Shown here: in pieces, positions 20,301-29,193 of the stretch | How the letters are laid out: each line of letters starts with the position of its first letter | How positions within the stretch are numbered: the stretch's first letter is position 1 | Assembly (NCBI GenBank): GCA_001724265.1 | Contig: MEDY01000347.1 | Coordinates: forward strand, 1 to 32,001 | Length of the DNA stretch: 32,001 nucleotides | Reading direction: 5' to 3' | DNA from: Rhizaria sp. SCN 62-66 | Lineage: Eukaryota; Rhizaria, unplaced | Position numbers and translations under genes: made by a program | Notes under the pieces: model-generated | Database searches by the model: none | The model's input: the letters and a program-made list of their open reading frames with translations, nothing else | Told to the model about the DNA's origin: nothing

Positions 20301-22710
20301 GGCGACGGTCGGCATCCGGGCCGGCGACGCGCTGCTGGGTGTGGCCGATGCGTTCGCGCAGGTCGGCCAGGAGGCCGCGTTGCCGCCGCTGCTCGCCGCC
20401 GCGCGCCGCCACGCCGCCAACGCCGACGTCGAGAACGACGAGGAGGAGTTTAGCGCCGCGGAGAGTGCGCTGCCGGAGCGTCCCCACGCGTTGCAGATTG
20501 TCGCCGCAGCGGCCGACTATGCCGCGACGGTCACGGGGCTGCCCGCGGCGACGCAGCGCCTGTTCTACCGCCTGCTGCTCAAGCAGCACGGTCTGGCCCC
20601 GGTTGTGAACCCTGCCAACCGGACCGAGGCCGTAGCGCTATGCCCCGCCGGCTCGCTCGAGGCCGTCACCGCCGCCACCGCCGCGGCCGCGGCCGCCGTC
20701 GCCGCCAGCCGGGCCGCAACCGGCGACGCCGCGGCCGCTGCTCAAACCGAGGAGCAGGTCACTGCAGTGAGCGGTGTCGCCGCTGACAGCGCTGTGCACA
20801 CCGCCGTTACGTACGACGACGAGGAGGAGGACGCGGTCGAGCCCGAACCGCTGCTTATCTCGTACTCCTGTGGTAATCCGCCCGAGGTGGTCATCGAGAC
20901 CGTGTCCGCCGCCATTACTGACGCGGCCGACGTCGACTCCGCTGCCGCTGACGCCGACACCGACGCGGACAGCGGCGAGAGCGCAGACGCTGTGGCCGCG
21001 TTTGCCGACGCGTGCTCCGCCGAGGCCGCCGAGGCCTGGGGCGCGCGCGCGGGCGCGATGCGCGCCGAGGAGGAGGGCGACGAAGAGGAGCTCGCGGCTC
21101 GCCAGCAGCAGCTCGCGTTCCGCCAGTTCGCGCGCCAGACCCGCGCCTCGGCGCTCGCGACCGCGGCCGAGAAGCGCGCGGCGGGCGCCGAGCTGGATGA
21201 GGACGAGGCGGCGCTGCTGGCCGAGACGGCGGGCGAGCGGCGCGTGCGCGAGCGGCTTGAGGCAGACGAGGACCGCGAGGTCGAGTCGTTCGAGCGTGAG
21301 GCGGCGGCTCGCAAGCAGCAGCACCGCGAGGCCGTCGAGGCTCACGCGCTGCAGCAGGCGCAGCTCGCGCGCCGGGCCAAGCGCAGCGCCGTGCGCGCGA
21401 TGCTCGCGCGGTCCTACCAGGCTTTCTTCGTGGCCCCCGTGGCGCCCGAGCTGCCGGTGATCGTGCCCGAGCCGCTGCCGGAGCCGGTCGTGGTGGCCGC
21501 GGTGGCCGTTGTCGCGCATACGGTTGCGCCTGAGCACGCCGTGACCATCCTGCCCGCGGTTGCCCAGGCCGCCGCGGCTGGCGCCAACACCGAGACGGCT
21601 CCTGTGCCTGCTCTTGCTCCTGCGAAGGGCGAGGCTGGGCTCACCGTGAGAGTCGTGGCCGAGGACGCTGACGCCGAGGCGAAGGCTGAGGCTGAGGCCG
21701 AGGCTGCTGCGAAGGCCAAGGCTGCTGCTGCTGCTGAGGCCGCCGCAGCAGCTGCTGCTGCTGCCAAGGCTGAGGTTCAGGCAAAGGCAAAGGCTGCTGC
21801 TGACGCGAAGGCCAAGGCTGACGCTGAGGCTGCTGTCGCTGCTAAGGCGAAGGCTGACGCTGATGCCAAAGCTGCTGCCGATGCCGATAACGAGGCTGAG
21901 GCTAAGTCAAAGGCTGCCGAGGCTGAGAAGGCAGTGTCGAGCGAGACGACTGCTGCCCCCGCTGCTGTCGCTATCGTTGCTCCCGGCACGCCGTCGAACA
22001 AACTGGGCCGCTACACTTTCACCGCGACCCCCACCGCGTCGGCCGCGGCCACGCCCGCGATGACGCCCGCGCCCTTCGGCTTCGGCCGCAACGGCGGCGC
22101 GGCGGGGCACAACGACTCGGTCGCCATGAGCAGCTTCAAGACTCCCGGCAACAACAACGCGACTGCGGCCGCGACGCCTGCGACCGGCACCTCCATCCGG
22201 GGCACTCCGTTTACCCCTGGCTCCGGCCGGTACTCGTTCGGCCCAGTCAACCTCGCATCAGCTCTCAACTCTACTAAACCTACCCCCAGCGCCGACAAGA
22301 CTGCTGTTGAGGATGATGATGATGATGCGGACGCGACTGTTGGCGGTGGCAAGGGCCGCGCGCCGCGGCGGTACTCCTACGCGCCGTCGCAGCACGAGCT
22401 CGACGCGGCGCGCGCGGACCAGGACCTCGACGACATCGGCGACGCGCTGGCCAGCCGCGGCAATGCCGACGGCAAGCAGGGCGGCGACAACGACCGCCCC
22501 GATGACCTGGACGACCTCGACACCGATGACGCTGCTGACGTCAGCAAGATCGGCGCCGGCAAGCCCCGGAGCAAGGCGGCCGCGGCCGGCGAGGCGCTGG
22601 GCGAGCGCCCCGCACGCTGCAATTCTCCTGGCACAGGCATCTTCAGCAAGAGCGTGTCGCTGCTGAGCTTCGTCGGTATTAATACCGAGCACCTCGCTGT
22701 CGAGTGGTAA
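16705..22710 (+). CDS. Large unrecognised protein with coiled coil, Ala/Lys/Glu helix and RY[ST][FY] motifs
   Basis: Exons 16705-18840 and 19027-22710 join in phase 0 to give 1,939 residues, ending at TAA 22708-22710, if the TAG at residue 163 is sense. The N-terminus is basic and disordered (MGKKPRGGKGG). Moderately ordered, hydrophobic-patterned segments lie around 350-410, 610-700, 720-800 and 900-1110. A charged coiled coil with many Glu/Arg/Gln spans about 1390-1510. A nearly pure Ala/Lys/Glu/Asp stretch (about 1591-1680) could form one long helix. Near the C-terminus three short motifs recur in Thr-Pro/Ser-rich surroundings: GRYTF (about 1706), GRYSF (about 1780) and RRYSY (about 1827). 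I do not recognise a family; a cytoskeletal or scaffold role would be only a guess. Confidence 0.8.
17191..17193 (+). other. In-frame TAG read as sense
   Basis: The context is Glu-Asp-Asp-TAG-Asp-Gly-Ala. The frame is open from ATG 16705 to here and on for another 549 codons to the splice donor at 18841. No TAA or TGA interrupts it. Confidence 0.8.
18841..19026 (+). other. Intron (186 nt, phase 0)
   Basis: Donor CAG/GTACGT and acceptor TTTTCTCAG/GCT. It is AT-rich against GC-rich exons and contains an in-frame TAA at 18868-18870, so it must be removed for the protein to continue. The joined frame reads Met-Ala-Leu-Gln then Ala-Arg-Leu-Ser. Confidence 0.9.
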
Positions 22711-23379
22711 AGTGCACTTGTTGTCGATTTTTCTTTTCGTTTTCTTTTCGTTAAAAGTTGTAGTTTCTTTATCACGGTCGGACACGTTTGCCATGTCTTT
22801 GTCTCTTTTTAGTTATGTTTACGTTTCGTGGGTCGTTGTGACATTTCTCTTTTTAGTTTTCATTTTGTTTATAAGTACTCACATCATTGAGTGTGAGCAC
22901 GCATTGTGGCTCGTTTGCGGGGGAGTGTGTCCCCCGTGCCGGCCACTTGCATGAGTGTTCGCAGTTTCTCTTTTGTATCAACACCTACTTCACACTTGGT
23001 TACTTGGTTCATGCACTGACTGCTGTCTTGCTGTCACGCAGTCATAACATGCAATCAATAGTAGTAAGCTTACCAATAATACATTTAAATCCAGAATATA
23101 AAAACGATGACAAAGCTTAACACATAGAGAAGTGCAAAGTCCACTGTTACAGAACTTTGAGGCGCACAGATTGAATTGTCGCTAGCTTGCACGGGTTGCT
23201 CAAAGTAATTTGTATTTCTTTCTTAAACGTATAAGTTATGGTGTTTCCAGAAACATGTCTAGGAATACACTGTATAAACAATGCTCCTTCTCAGTCACCT
23301 CTGCATTTCTTAAATGTAATTTCTGGAACGGACAGGTCCTGCATTCGTCATCGTGTTGGCATCCAATTCGCAATTTGCT
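22711..23379. other. Convergent 3' spacer, no gene seen
   Basis: The spacer lies between the TAA ends of the 1,939-residue protein gene (+) and the USP gene (-). The first part is T-rich (TTTTCTTTTCG repeats at about 22727-22750), the remainder AT-rich. Short frames of 60-80 codons occur but have hydrophobic, non-coding-like composition. It probably holds both 3' UTRs. Confidence 0.6.
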
Positions 23380-25023
23380 TTACCACCCATGCCCGCGGCC
23401 TTTACCGGCCTCCTTGCCCTTGCCCGCGGCGTCCGCCTGGTCCTCGCCCTCGCGCACCTTGGCCCGCGCCTCCTCGCCCTCCTTGCGCACGTCGCGCCAC
23501 TTGCGGCCGCGCTTGCCCTCGCGCACGACGAGCACGTCACAGTCGCAACCTCGCGCCACGGCGTCGCTGAAGGTGCCCAGCAGCAGCCGCGAGAGCGCGC
23601 CCTTGTGGCCCGATCCCACGACGACGAGGTCGGGGTCCACCGTTTTGATCAGCTGCCGCGCCGCCGCAATCGGTGTCACCGTTGGGCTCGAGTGGAATAC
23701 GATGAACGGTCCCTTGCAAGCGCCCGCCGCTGGCTCACTCCCCGCCGAGACCGTGATTGCGTTGGGGCACAGGATCGCGAGCCGTTGCTTCATCACGCCG
23801 ATGACAGGGTCGGCGGCGACTGCAGCTTCCAGCGCGGCGGCGTCGGCCTCGGCCTCGGCGCGCTGCAGCTTCTGCCGCTGCTCGTGCAGAGTCAGCGGAC
23901 GGCCCTTCTTCGCAGCAGCAGCGGCGGCAGTGGCGGCGCTGTTACTACCACTGGTTGAGCTGGGTGAAGGAGACTCCGTGGCGCTAGTACTGTGGGCCAC
24001 AGAGTCGCGAGCAGCCTTCTCCTTGGCGGCAAGGGCGTCGCCGGTGAAGTCGACAGTGAAACCCACTCCAGGGGTGATCGAGTCAAACGTGCCTTGATAA
24101 CTACTCTCGTAGCCACTTGAGCTCACACTCGCCGCCGCATCAGCGCCGTTGGCTTGAGACTTGTTTCCGGTCTTGACGCTGATGAATTGAACACCGTCCT
24201 TGTTGCTGCTCTCCTTGCTCTCATTCAGGTTGATGCTGATGATTCTGTTCCCAAGCGTATTACCGCCGCCACCACTCAGTGGCGCCGAACTCGACTGCTG
24301 CTGCTGATGCTGCTGTTGGCCGTAGGCAGTGTTGGACCAGTGCACGGCGTGGACCGTGTCGCCGTCGCGCGCGGACGCCACGGCGGCGTCGAACGCGCCC
24401 TGCGCCGCCTCGCTGCCGTCACAGAAGACGACGATGACGCGCGGGAACGCGCGCAGCGCGCCAGGCGGCGGCGGCGGCAGCGGCGGCGCGGGGGCCAGCG
24501 AAGCCAGCGACGGCAGATGCGGGAGGGACGGCAGGGAAGGACCGCCGCTGCCGGGGGCGGGCGCGGTCGGGGAGGGGGCGAAACGCTCCAGGAGCGACTC
24601 GGCGACGGCGGAGACGGAGGCGGACTCGGAGTCGGCGGCCGGCGACGCGACGTTGGCATGGGCGTTGCCGTCGCTATTACTGTCCTCGAAGGAAGCGATG
24701 GCGACGAGAGCGCCGCTACCGAGCAAGGCTGCAACAGAGGAAGCGGTGCGGCGACCCTCAGAGCTGTTGTAACCACCATGGCTATTGTTGCTGGAGCTGT
24801 GGCCCCTGCCGTGACCGTTGTTGTGCGTCTTATTAACTGAGAGCGTGGTACGACTGTCAATCGGATTCGCGCCACGGATAGCACTGACGCGGCGGCTACC
24901 TGTCTGGAGTGATGTGGGAATCATGGGACGTGCCAACGTGGTACTTGCCAGAGTTTTAGCTCTACTGAACAGAGGACGCGCCGAGCGAACGAGAGCAGAT
25001 CGCATGGCTAAAGACGAAAACAT
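23380..25023 (-). CDS. Universal stress protein (UspA fold) with organelle-type leader and large internal insertion
   Basis: A 547-residue protein in one exon, ATG at 25021-25023 and TAA at 23380-23382. The N-terminus (about 1-60) is rich in Arg, Ser and Thr with no acids in the first 50 residues, like a mitochondrial presequence. A short hydrophobic segment at about 93-112 may be a membrane anchor, followed by a Pro-rich linker. The first USP strand and helix lie at 195-230 (RVIVVFCDGSEAA). The second half, about 405-501, ends with DPDLVVVGSGHKGALSRLLL and GTFSDAV, close to the Gly-rich nucleotide-binding signature of ATP-binding USPs (with slightly shorter spacing than the G-2x-G-9x-G form). 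Between the halves are about 150 residues of Gln/Ser/Asn/Ala-rich sequence. Its role is inferred to be stress-related nucleotide binding; the partner is unknown. Confidence 0.85.
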   Translation of the reverse strand: MFSSLAMRSALVRSARPLFSRAKTLASTTLARPMIPTSLQTGSRRVSAIRGANPIDSRTTLSVNKTHNNGHGRGHSSSNNSHGGYNSSEGRRTASSVAALLGSGALVAIASFEDSNSDGNAHANVASPAADSESASVSAVAESLLERFAPSPTAPAPGSGGPSLPSLPHLPSLASLAPAPPLPPPPPGALRAFPRVIVVFCDGSEAAQGAFDAAVASARDGDTVHAVHWSNTAYGQQQHQQQQSSSAPLSGGGGNTLGNRIISINLNESKESSNKDGVQFISVKTGNKSQANGADAAASVSSSGYESSYQGTFDSITPGVGFTVDFTGDALAAKEKAARDSVAHSTSATESPSPSSTSGSNSAATAAAAAAKKGRPLTLHEQRQKLQRAEAEADAAALEAAVAADPVIGVMKQRLAILCPNAITVSAGSEPAAGACKGPFIVFHSSPTVTPIAAARQLIKTVDPDLVVVGSGHKGALSRLLLGTFSDAVARGCDCDVLVVREGKRGRKWRDVRKEGEEARAKVREGEDQADAAGKGKEAGKGRGHGW

Positions 25024-25520
25024 CGGATATCGTCACAAGAAAGTCGCCGAGATTCGCAGAACAACGTGATATTCAATTTATAACGCGTGAAGTTCTACTG
25101 GCAAAGTACAACATGAGAAGGCACAGCGTACATGCGAGTTGTGTTGTGCATTTTGGGAAGTGAGCACGTGGAAGGAAGCGCTGCAATGTGCCAGACAATC
25201 ACATAAAGATATGGCGGGGTTTCCACCATCCACACGACGTATTAAAAGAGGAAGATAATATACACATACAGGGCAGTTACATACAGTTCATAGTTAGGAG
25301 ATTGACGATCCGGATGCGTTGAATTGTCCAAGATTCTTCTGGGCCACAAGCACATCTCGTCCAAGCCAAGTCCCACACCCCAGGCAAGTTTCATTCACAG
25401 ATCCATATATCGCCCACTATGACGAATTATTTTAGTAACTATCGGTTTCTATACTAATATAGATTATTTCCTTGGTCTTATATCTCTTAGACTTCAAAGC
25501 TAGGTGCGCTACAGCTACTT
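25024..25520. promoter_or_regulatory. Divergent promoter region between USP and UBA4
   Basis: A 497-base AT-rich spacer between two genes transcribed outward. The minus strand carries a TATA-like octamer at 25076-25083, 53 bases upstream of the USP ATG. The plus side just upstream of UBA4 (about 25440-25500) is AT-rich without a clear consensus box. No coding sequence is supported. Confidence 0.6.
25076..25083 (-). promoter_or_regulatory. Candidate TATA box for the USP gene
   Basis: The minus strand reads ACGCGTTATAAAT, 12 of 13 bases identical to the element upstream of the YbeY gene. Confidence 0.55.
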
Positions 25521-27668
25521 TTGGCTCCACGCATCGAGATGTCTGAGTCCGGCGTTCCGCCCGCACCCGCGGCGTCTACTACGCTCCCCCTCTCGATTGA
25601 CGAGCGTGCGGAGCTCGCTCGCCTCCGACGTGAGAACGCTTTTCTGCGCGCTCGTCTTGACGCCCTTGAGCACTCCACTGTCAGTCCAAACACTGACGAT
25701 TTGCGCAAGGAGACCAACTACGCCACTGCGGCAACTTCTACCACATATTCATCCAACTCAGCCGCTGTATCCGAGCTCGAGCGCGCGGCGAGCGTCTACA
25801 CGCGCGGCCACTCGCTGACCCGGCGCGAGATCAGCCGTTACGGCCGCCAGCTCATCATGCCCGAGCTTGGCGTCGCCGCGCAGTAGCGCTGGCGTAATGG
25901 CTCCGTGCTCGTCATCGGCGCGGGCGGTCTGGGCGCGCCGGTCTGCCTCTACCTCGCGGCTGCCGGGGTGGGCCGGCTCACGGTCGTGGACGACGATGCG
26001 GTGGAGGAGAGCAATCTGCACCGACAGGTGATCCACCGCGAAAGCACGGTGGGCCAGCCCAAAGCGGAGTCGGCCCGCGACGCCTGCGTGGCTTTGAACA
26101 GCACCATCACAGTCACTGCGGTCGTCGCGCGCCTGACCACCGCGAACGCGCTTGCCCTTACTAACGCGCATGACGTGATTATTGACGCGTCTGACAACGT
26201 GGCGACTCGGTATCTGGCTTCGGACGCGGCTGTCCTGGCCGGAAAGCCGCTTGTCTCGGCATCGGCACTGAGGTGCGAAGGGCAGATCACGGTCTACAAC
26301 GCGTTCGCCGACACACCGTGCTACCGTTGCCTCTTCCCCGCGCCGCCGCCCGCGGCCACGGTGCTGAGCTGCGGCGACGGAGGCGTTATGGGGCCCGTCC
26401 CGGGTCTGTTGGGAATCTGGCAGGCGACCGAGGCGCTAAAGGTGCTTGCCAAGGCTCCGGCGAACGAAGTGCTTTCAAGGTACATAACTCGGCCATCATT
26501 TCGCATACTCAACAACTAGAATCGCGATACATGGCGAAACAACCTGTGTCTGCATTATTTACTCTTCGTTTTATTCCTTCTTATTTTATGTTGATGTAAA
26601 ATTCTCACATTGGTTACTTTGCAATCTACACATCTACCTGTGCACTCATCGTATAGGCGTCTCATGTTAATCGACGCTGGTGCAGCCAAGGTGCGCACCG
26701 TCGCCCTCCGGGCCAAGGTCCCCGGCTGCGCTGCATGCGGGTCTCCTTACATCCCCGCTAACGTGCACAAAAACACTCCTGACAATGCGGGCACGGTTAA
26801 CTCTAGCACAGATGTGAACACGGATGGCAAAGTGTGGCTCAGTGAAGAGACTCTGCTGGCAGGTGCTCTGCCGGGGCTTTTGGGCGCTGTATGCCCTGTC
26901 ACAGCCGCGGCTGCTGCTGACGCTGCCGCTGCCGCCGCTGAGGCTGCAGCTCCTGCTGCTGCGACTAGATCCAAGCCCGCGACTGTCGCCGCTGACAATA
27001 CAGAGGCGGCAGCGGCAGCGAAGGCTGAAGCTTTGGCTCTTGGTTGCGAGGGCTACGTTGCCGTCACTGACACTGACAACGACATTAGCAGTTTCAGCAC
27101 CGCCACTGCAGGGATGCGCAATTCTAATAGTGAAAGCAACACTGGGAGTTGTTTGTTTTTCTCAGAGACACCTAAGGACGCGTGGGCACGTGTTACCAGC
27201 AGTGCGGCTTTACTTCTCGACGTCCGCGACGCACCGCAGCGCGCGATATGCTCGCTTCCCCCCGCGTCCGCATTGCAGCACAAGGCGGACGTGCATATCC
27301 CGCTCGCAGCGCTGTCCACCGAGCAGGGCCAGGAGGCGCTGGCGCGCGCTGTCATTGAGTTTCGCGACGCGCGGAGAGAGGCGCGGGCTAAGGGAGCACT
27401 GGCACCGTCTAAGGGTGGCGCTGCGGAGGAGAGCGTGGTGATCGTGGTTGTGTGCAGGAGGGGCGTGTTTTCACGCACAGCTGCCGAGCTCATCGCTAAG
27501 AGCGCACTGGGCACGTGCACGAATAACAATAACGCTCACACGACAGCTTGCCACACTGTCAACGATGGCCGTGCCAGTCGCGCAGTCGCTGTAAGTCTTG
27601 TTGTGAACATGCGGGGCGGACTCGAAGCGTTTGCGAAGCAGATTGACCCCGCGTTTCCACTGTACTGA
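25521..27668 (+). CDS. UBA4: UBA4/MOCS3: E1-like adenylyltransferase-sulfurtransferase
   Basis: Exons 25521-26479 and 26657-27668 join in phase 2 to give 656 residues, ending at TGA 27666-27668. The enzyme adenylates and then thiocarboxylates URM1 (tRNA wobble-uridine thiolation) and, in organisms that make molybdopterin, MOCS2A. Seen: an N-terminal helix with Leu/Arg/Glu (about 20-48); the ThiF/MoeB domain from about 96 with nucleotide-binding GAGGLG (133-138), SNLHRQ (164-169) and DASDN (222-226); zinc pairs Cys267/Cys270 and Cys344/Cys347; predicted transfer cysteine Cys284 (SCGDGG); and a rhodanese domain with LLLDVRD and catalytic Cys586 (VVCRRG). About 140 Ala/Thr/Asn-rich residues separate the two domains, and another low-complexity patch lies inside the rhodanese domain. 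An in-frame TAG is codon 122, just before the first Rossmann strand. The protein has all key residues and should be active. Confidence 0.95.
25884..25886 (+). other. In-frame TAG inside the conserved UBA4 core
   Basis: The codon lies in GVAAQ-TAG-RWRNGSVLVIGAGG, between the conserved RQL-x-P-E-x-G-x-x-x-Q helix and the ATP-binding strand. Homologues carry Leu, Glu, Gln or Val at this position (for example Gln in E. coli ThiF and Leu in human MOCS3, from memory). Both flanks match the family without any gap, so the codon must be translated. Confidence 0.92.
26480..26656 (+). other. Intron of UBA4 (177 nt, phase 2)
   Basis: Donor CAAG/GTACAT and acceptor GTATAG/GCG. It is AT-rich and contains an in-frame TGA. 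The join gives Leu-Ser-Arg-Arg-Leu-Met-Leu-Ile-Asp-Ala, which matches the conserved stretch between the adenylation core and the second zinc CxxC. Confidence 0.92.
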
Positions 27669-28268
27669 AAGGGGCTGCTCATTGCACTTCATTTTACGAA
27701 CATTAGACGGCGTTGCACATTTGTGAACGCAACTAAGTGATACATAGAACGGCTTATTTATTTCATAGAAAGCGTTATTAAAGCACGTTTACAAGACGAC
27801 AATATGAGATGATTGTATTTGCATTTGCAGGATTTGTGAAATGATGAGTGCCAACATTACAACGTCGTACGTGTGATGGTTTAAGCACTATAGCATATTT
27901 CTCGGGGAATCGTGGATTTGTAAGAATCATCGTCATCAATTGAGACCTCCAACCAGCAGCAACGACAACAGAACATAATTAGAGCCAAAGGAAATAACCA
28001 CACGAGTCTGAAACGCACCGTTCAGGAACGACTTTTCGGTCCGGGTACGCACGGCACGACCAAGCAAGTGTTGTTAATAGTAAATTATCGCCGCGGAAAA
28101 AACGTGAAAAGAAATAAAAGAAACAAAAACAAATGAAATAAAAGAGAGAAACACGATACGGTTCCTCCAACAAAACTCAACACTACATAACACTAACGCA
28201 TGCAGCACGCACGACTACTGCGCGTGACAGCAGCATCTAAAGAAGGGAATTGCACTAACTATTAAGCG

Positions 28269-28284
28269 ACACACACACACACAC
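28269..28284 (+). repeat. (AC)8 microsatellite
   Basis: Eight AC dinucleotides in a row in the AT-rich spacer. Confidence 0.9.
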
Positions 28285-28977
28285 GCGATACTGGCAGGAT
28301 AACAGCTTTGAAACGGGTGTTGGTTGGTGGAGTGACATGCTTTGCTTTAATATCACGTATCGCTCACAAACGCCAGCATGAGAAACAAAGCGCGACCAAC
28401 AAAGTCGTTGCCGCGTAGCATTTCATGCTGTACGCAAGGTGATGACGTGAATACTGGTGTTTTCATTAAGCAAAACAAAATAATCACTTTACCAGCAATA
28501 CAACAGTCGTTTTCGTCGAACATATACATAGTAGCAAGTCGTAGCGCTACTGAGTATATAGAGACGATACACATGTTATTCAGTCACAGTATGTGCGGTT
28601 GTGATATCAAATGAAACAATAACAGCGAACAAAAAATACGTTTTGCACGCATGCAAAAACACACGACAGAACACAGTGTTATCGACACCGCACAAGATAG
28701 TTGCAAGCAAGTAAAGTGTGGGTGTTGGCTTTGACGTGTGGTGATTTCAAAGCCATGAAACAACGATAAGAAAACAACACTGTCCAAAATTAAGAAATAC
28801 ACCTCTTCGCCTTTGTTATCGCTCGTGAGTTTGACTGTTTTCGACAACAACAGCGAATAGAGTAGATAAAAGACTATTAGAGCGAAAGAAAAAAATTACA
28901 CGTGGCAAGCTTCGAGAATCCACATATGAGAAGCGCTAAGCAAAGCCTCAACACAGGTCATGCGTGCGTAAATAATC

Positions 28978-29090
28978 CGACTCGGACAGCGACGGCGACA
29001 GCGACGTCACTGCCACCGACACCAACAAGCCCAAGCGCGGCGCTGCCGACGCCTACTCCGGTGGGTTCGCTAAGAGTGGGCATACGCGTG
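28978..29090 (+). other. GC-rich coding-like island, possible exon remnant
   Basis: A stretch of about 110 bases with base composition like the exons sits inside the AT-rich spacer. One plus frame gives an acidic Ser/Asp run followed by KPKRGAADAYSGGFAK, which looks like real protein from this genome. It has no start codon, follows a TAA (about eight bases upstream), and I see no convincing splice sites. It could be a decayed exon, part of an unannotated spliced transcript, or chance. Confidence 0.3.
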
Positions 29091-29165
29091 AGGATGGATG
29101 GATGTGTGTGAGTGTGTGTGTGACTAAACGTCGCATTGCCAGTCGACACACACATACACATACAT
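29091..29165. repeat. TG-rich and CA-rich tracts in inverted orientation
   Basis: GGATGGATGGATGTGTGTGAGTGTGTGTGTG (two pieces: GGATGGATGG, then TGTG repeats to about 29122) is followed by ACACACACATACACATACAT at about 29144-29163. The two arms are roughly complementary and could pair as a hairpin around a 20-base loop. Confidence 0.6.
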
Positions 29166-29193
29166 TATCACGGAGGTGTGTACGCCAACATAT

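Larger units (their letters stand above)
27669..29193. other. AT-rich convergent spacer, 1.5 kb, no convincing gene
   Basis: This is the longest non-coding stretch of the window, between the 3' ends of UBA4 (+) and the sterol oxidase gene (-). ATTAAA at 27777-27782 is a possible UBA4 poly(A) signal. Frames of 60-90 codons around 27979-28173, 28353-28614 and 28584-28850 have Cys/Phe/Ile/Ser-rich AT-driven composition and no family features. It contains a CA repeat, a TG/CA pair and a short GC-rich island, listed separately. Confidence 0.6.

Noticed and set aside
16705-22710. Selenocysteine/pyrrolysine-type recoding or programmed readthrough at TAG
   Set aside because: The sites share no common downstream context, occur in unrelated genes, and no gene uses TAG to stop. 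Pyrrolysine decoding is not known in eukaryotes.
26480-26519. UBA4 ending at the TAG at 26517-26519
   Set aside because: This TAG lies in the intron; splicing at 26480/26656 restores the conserved zinc CxxC and the rhodanese domain.
27669-29193. tRNA, CRISPR, transposon or terminal repeats in the long spacer
   Set aside because: I found no cloverleaf with a GGTTCRA-type arm, no regular repeat-spacer array, and no transposase or reverse transcriptase motif. Only short dinucleotide repeats are present.
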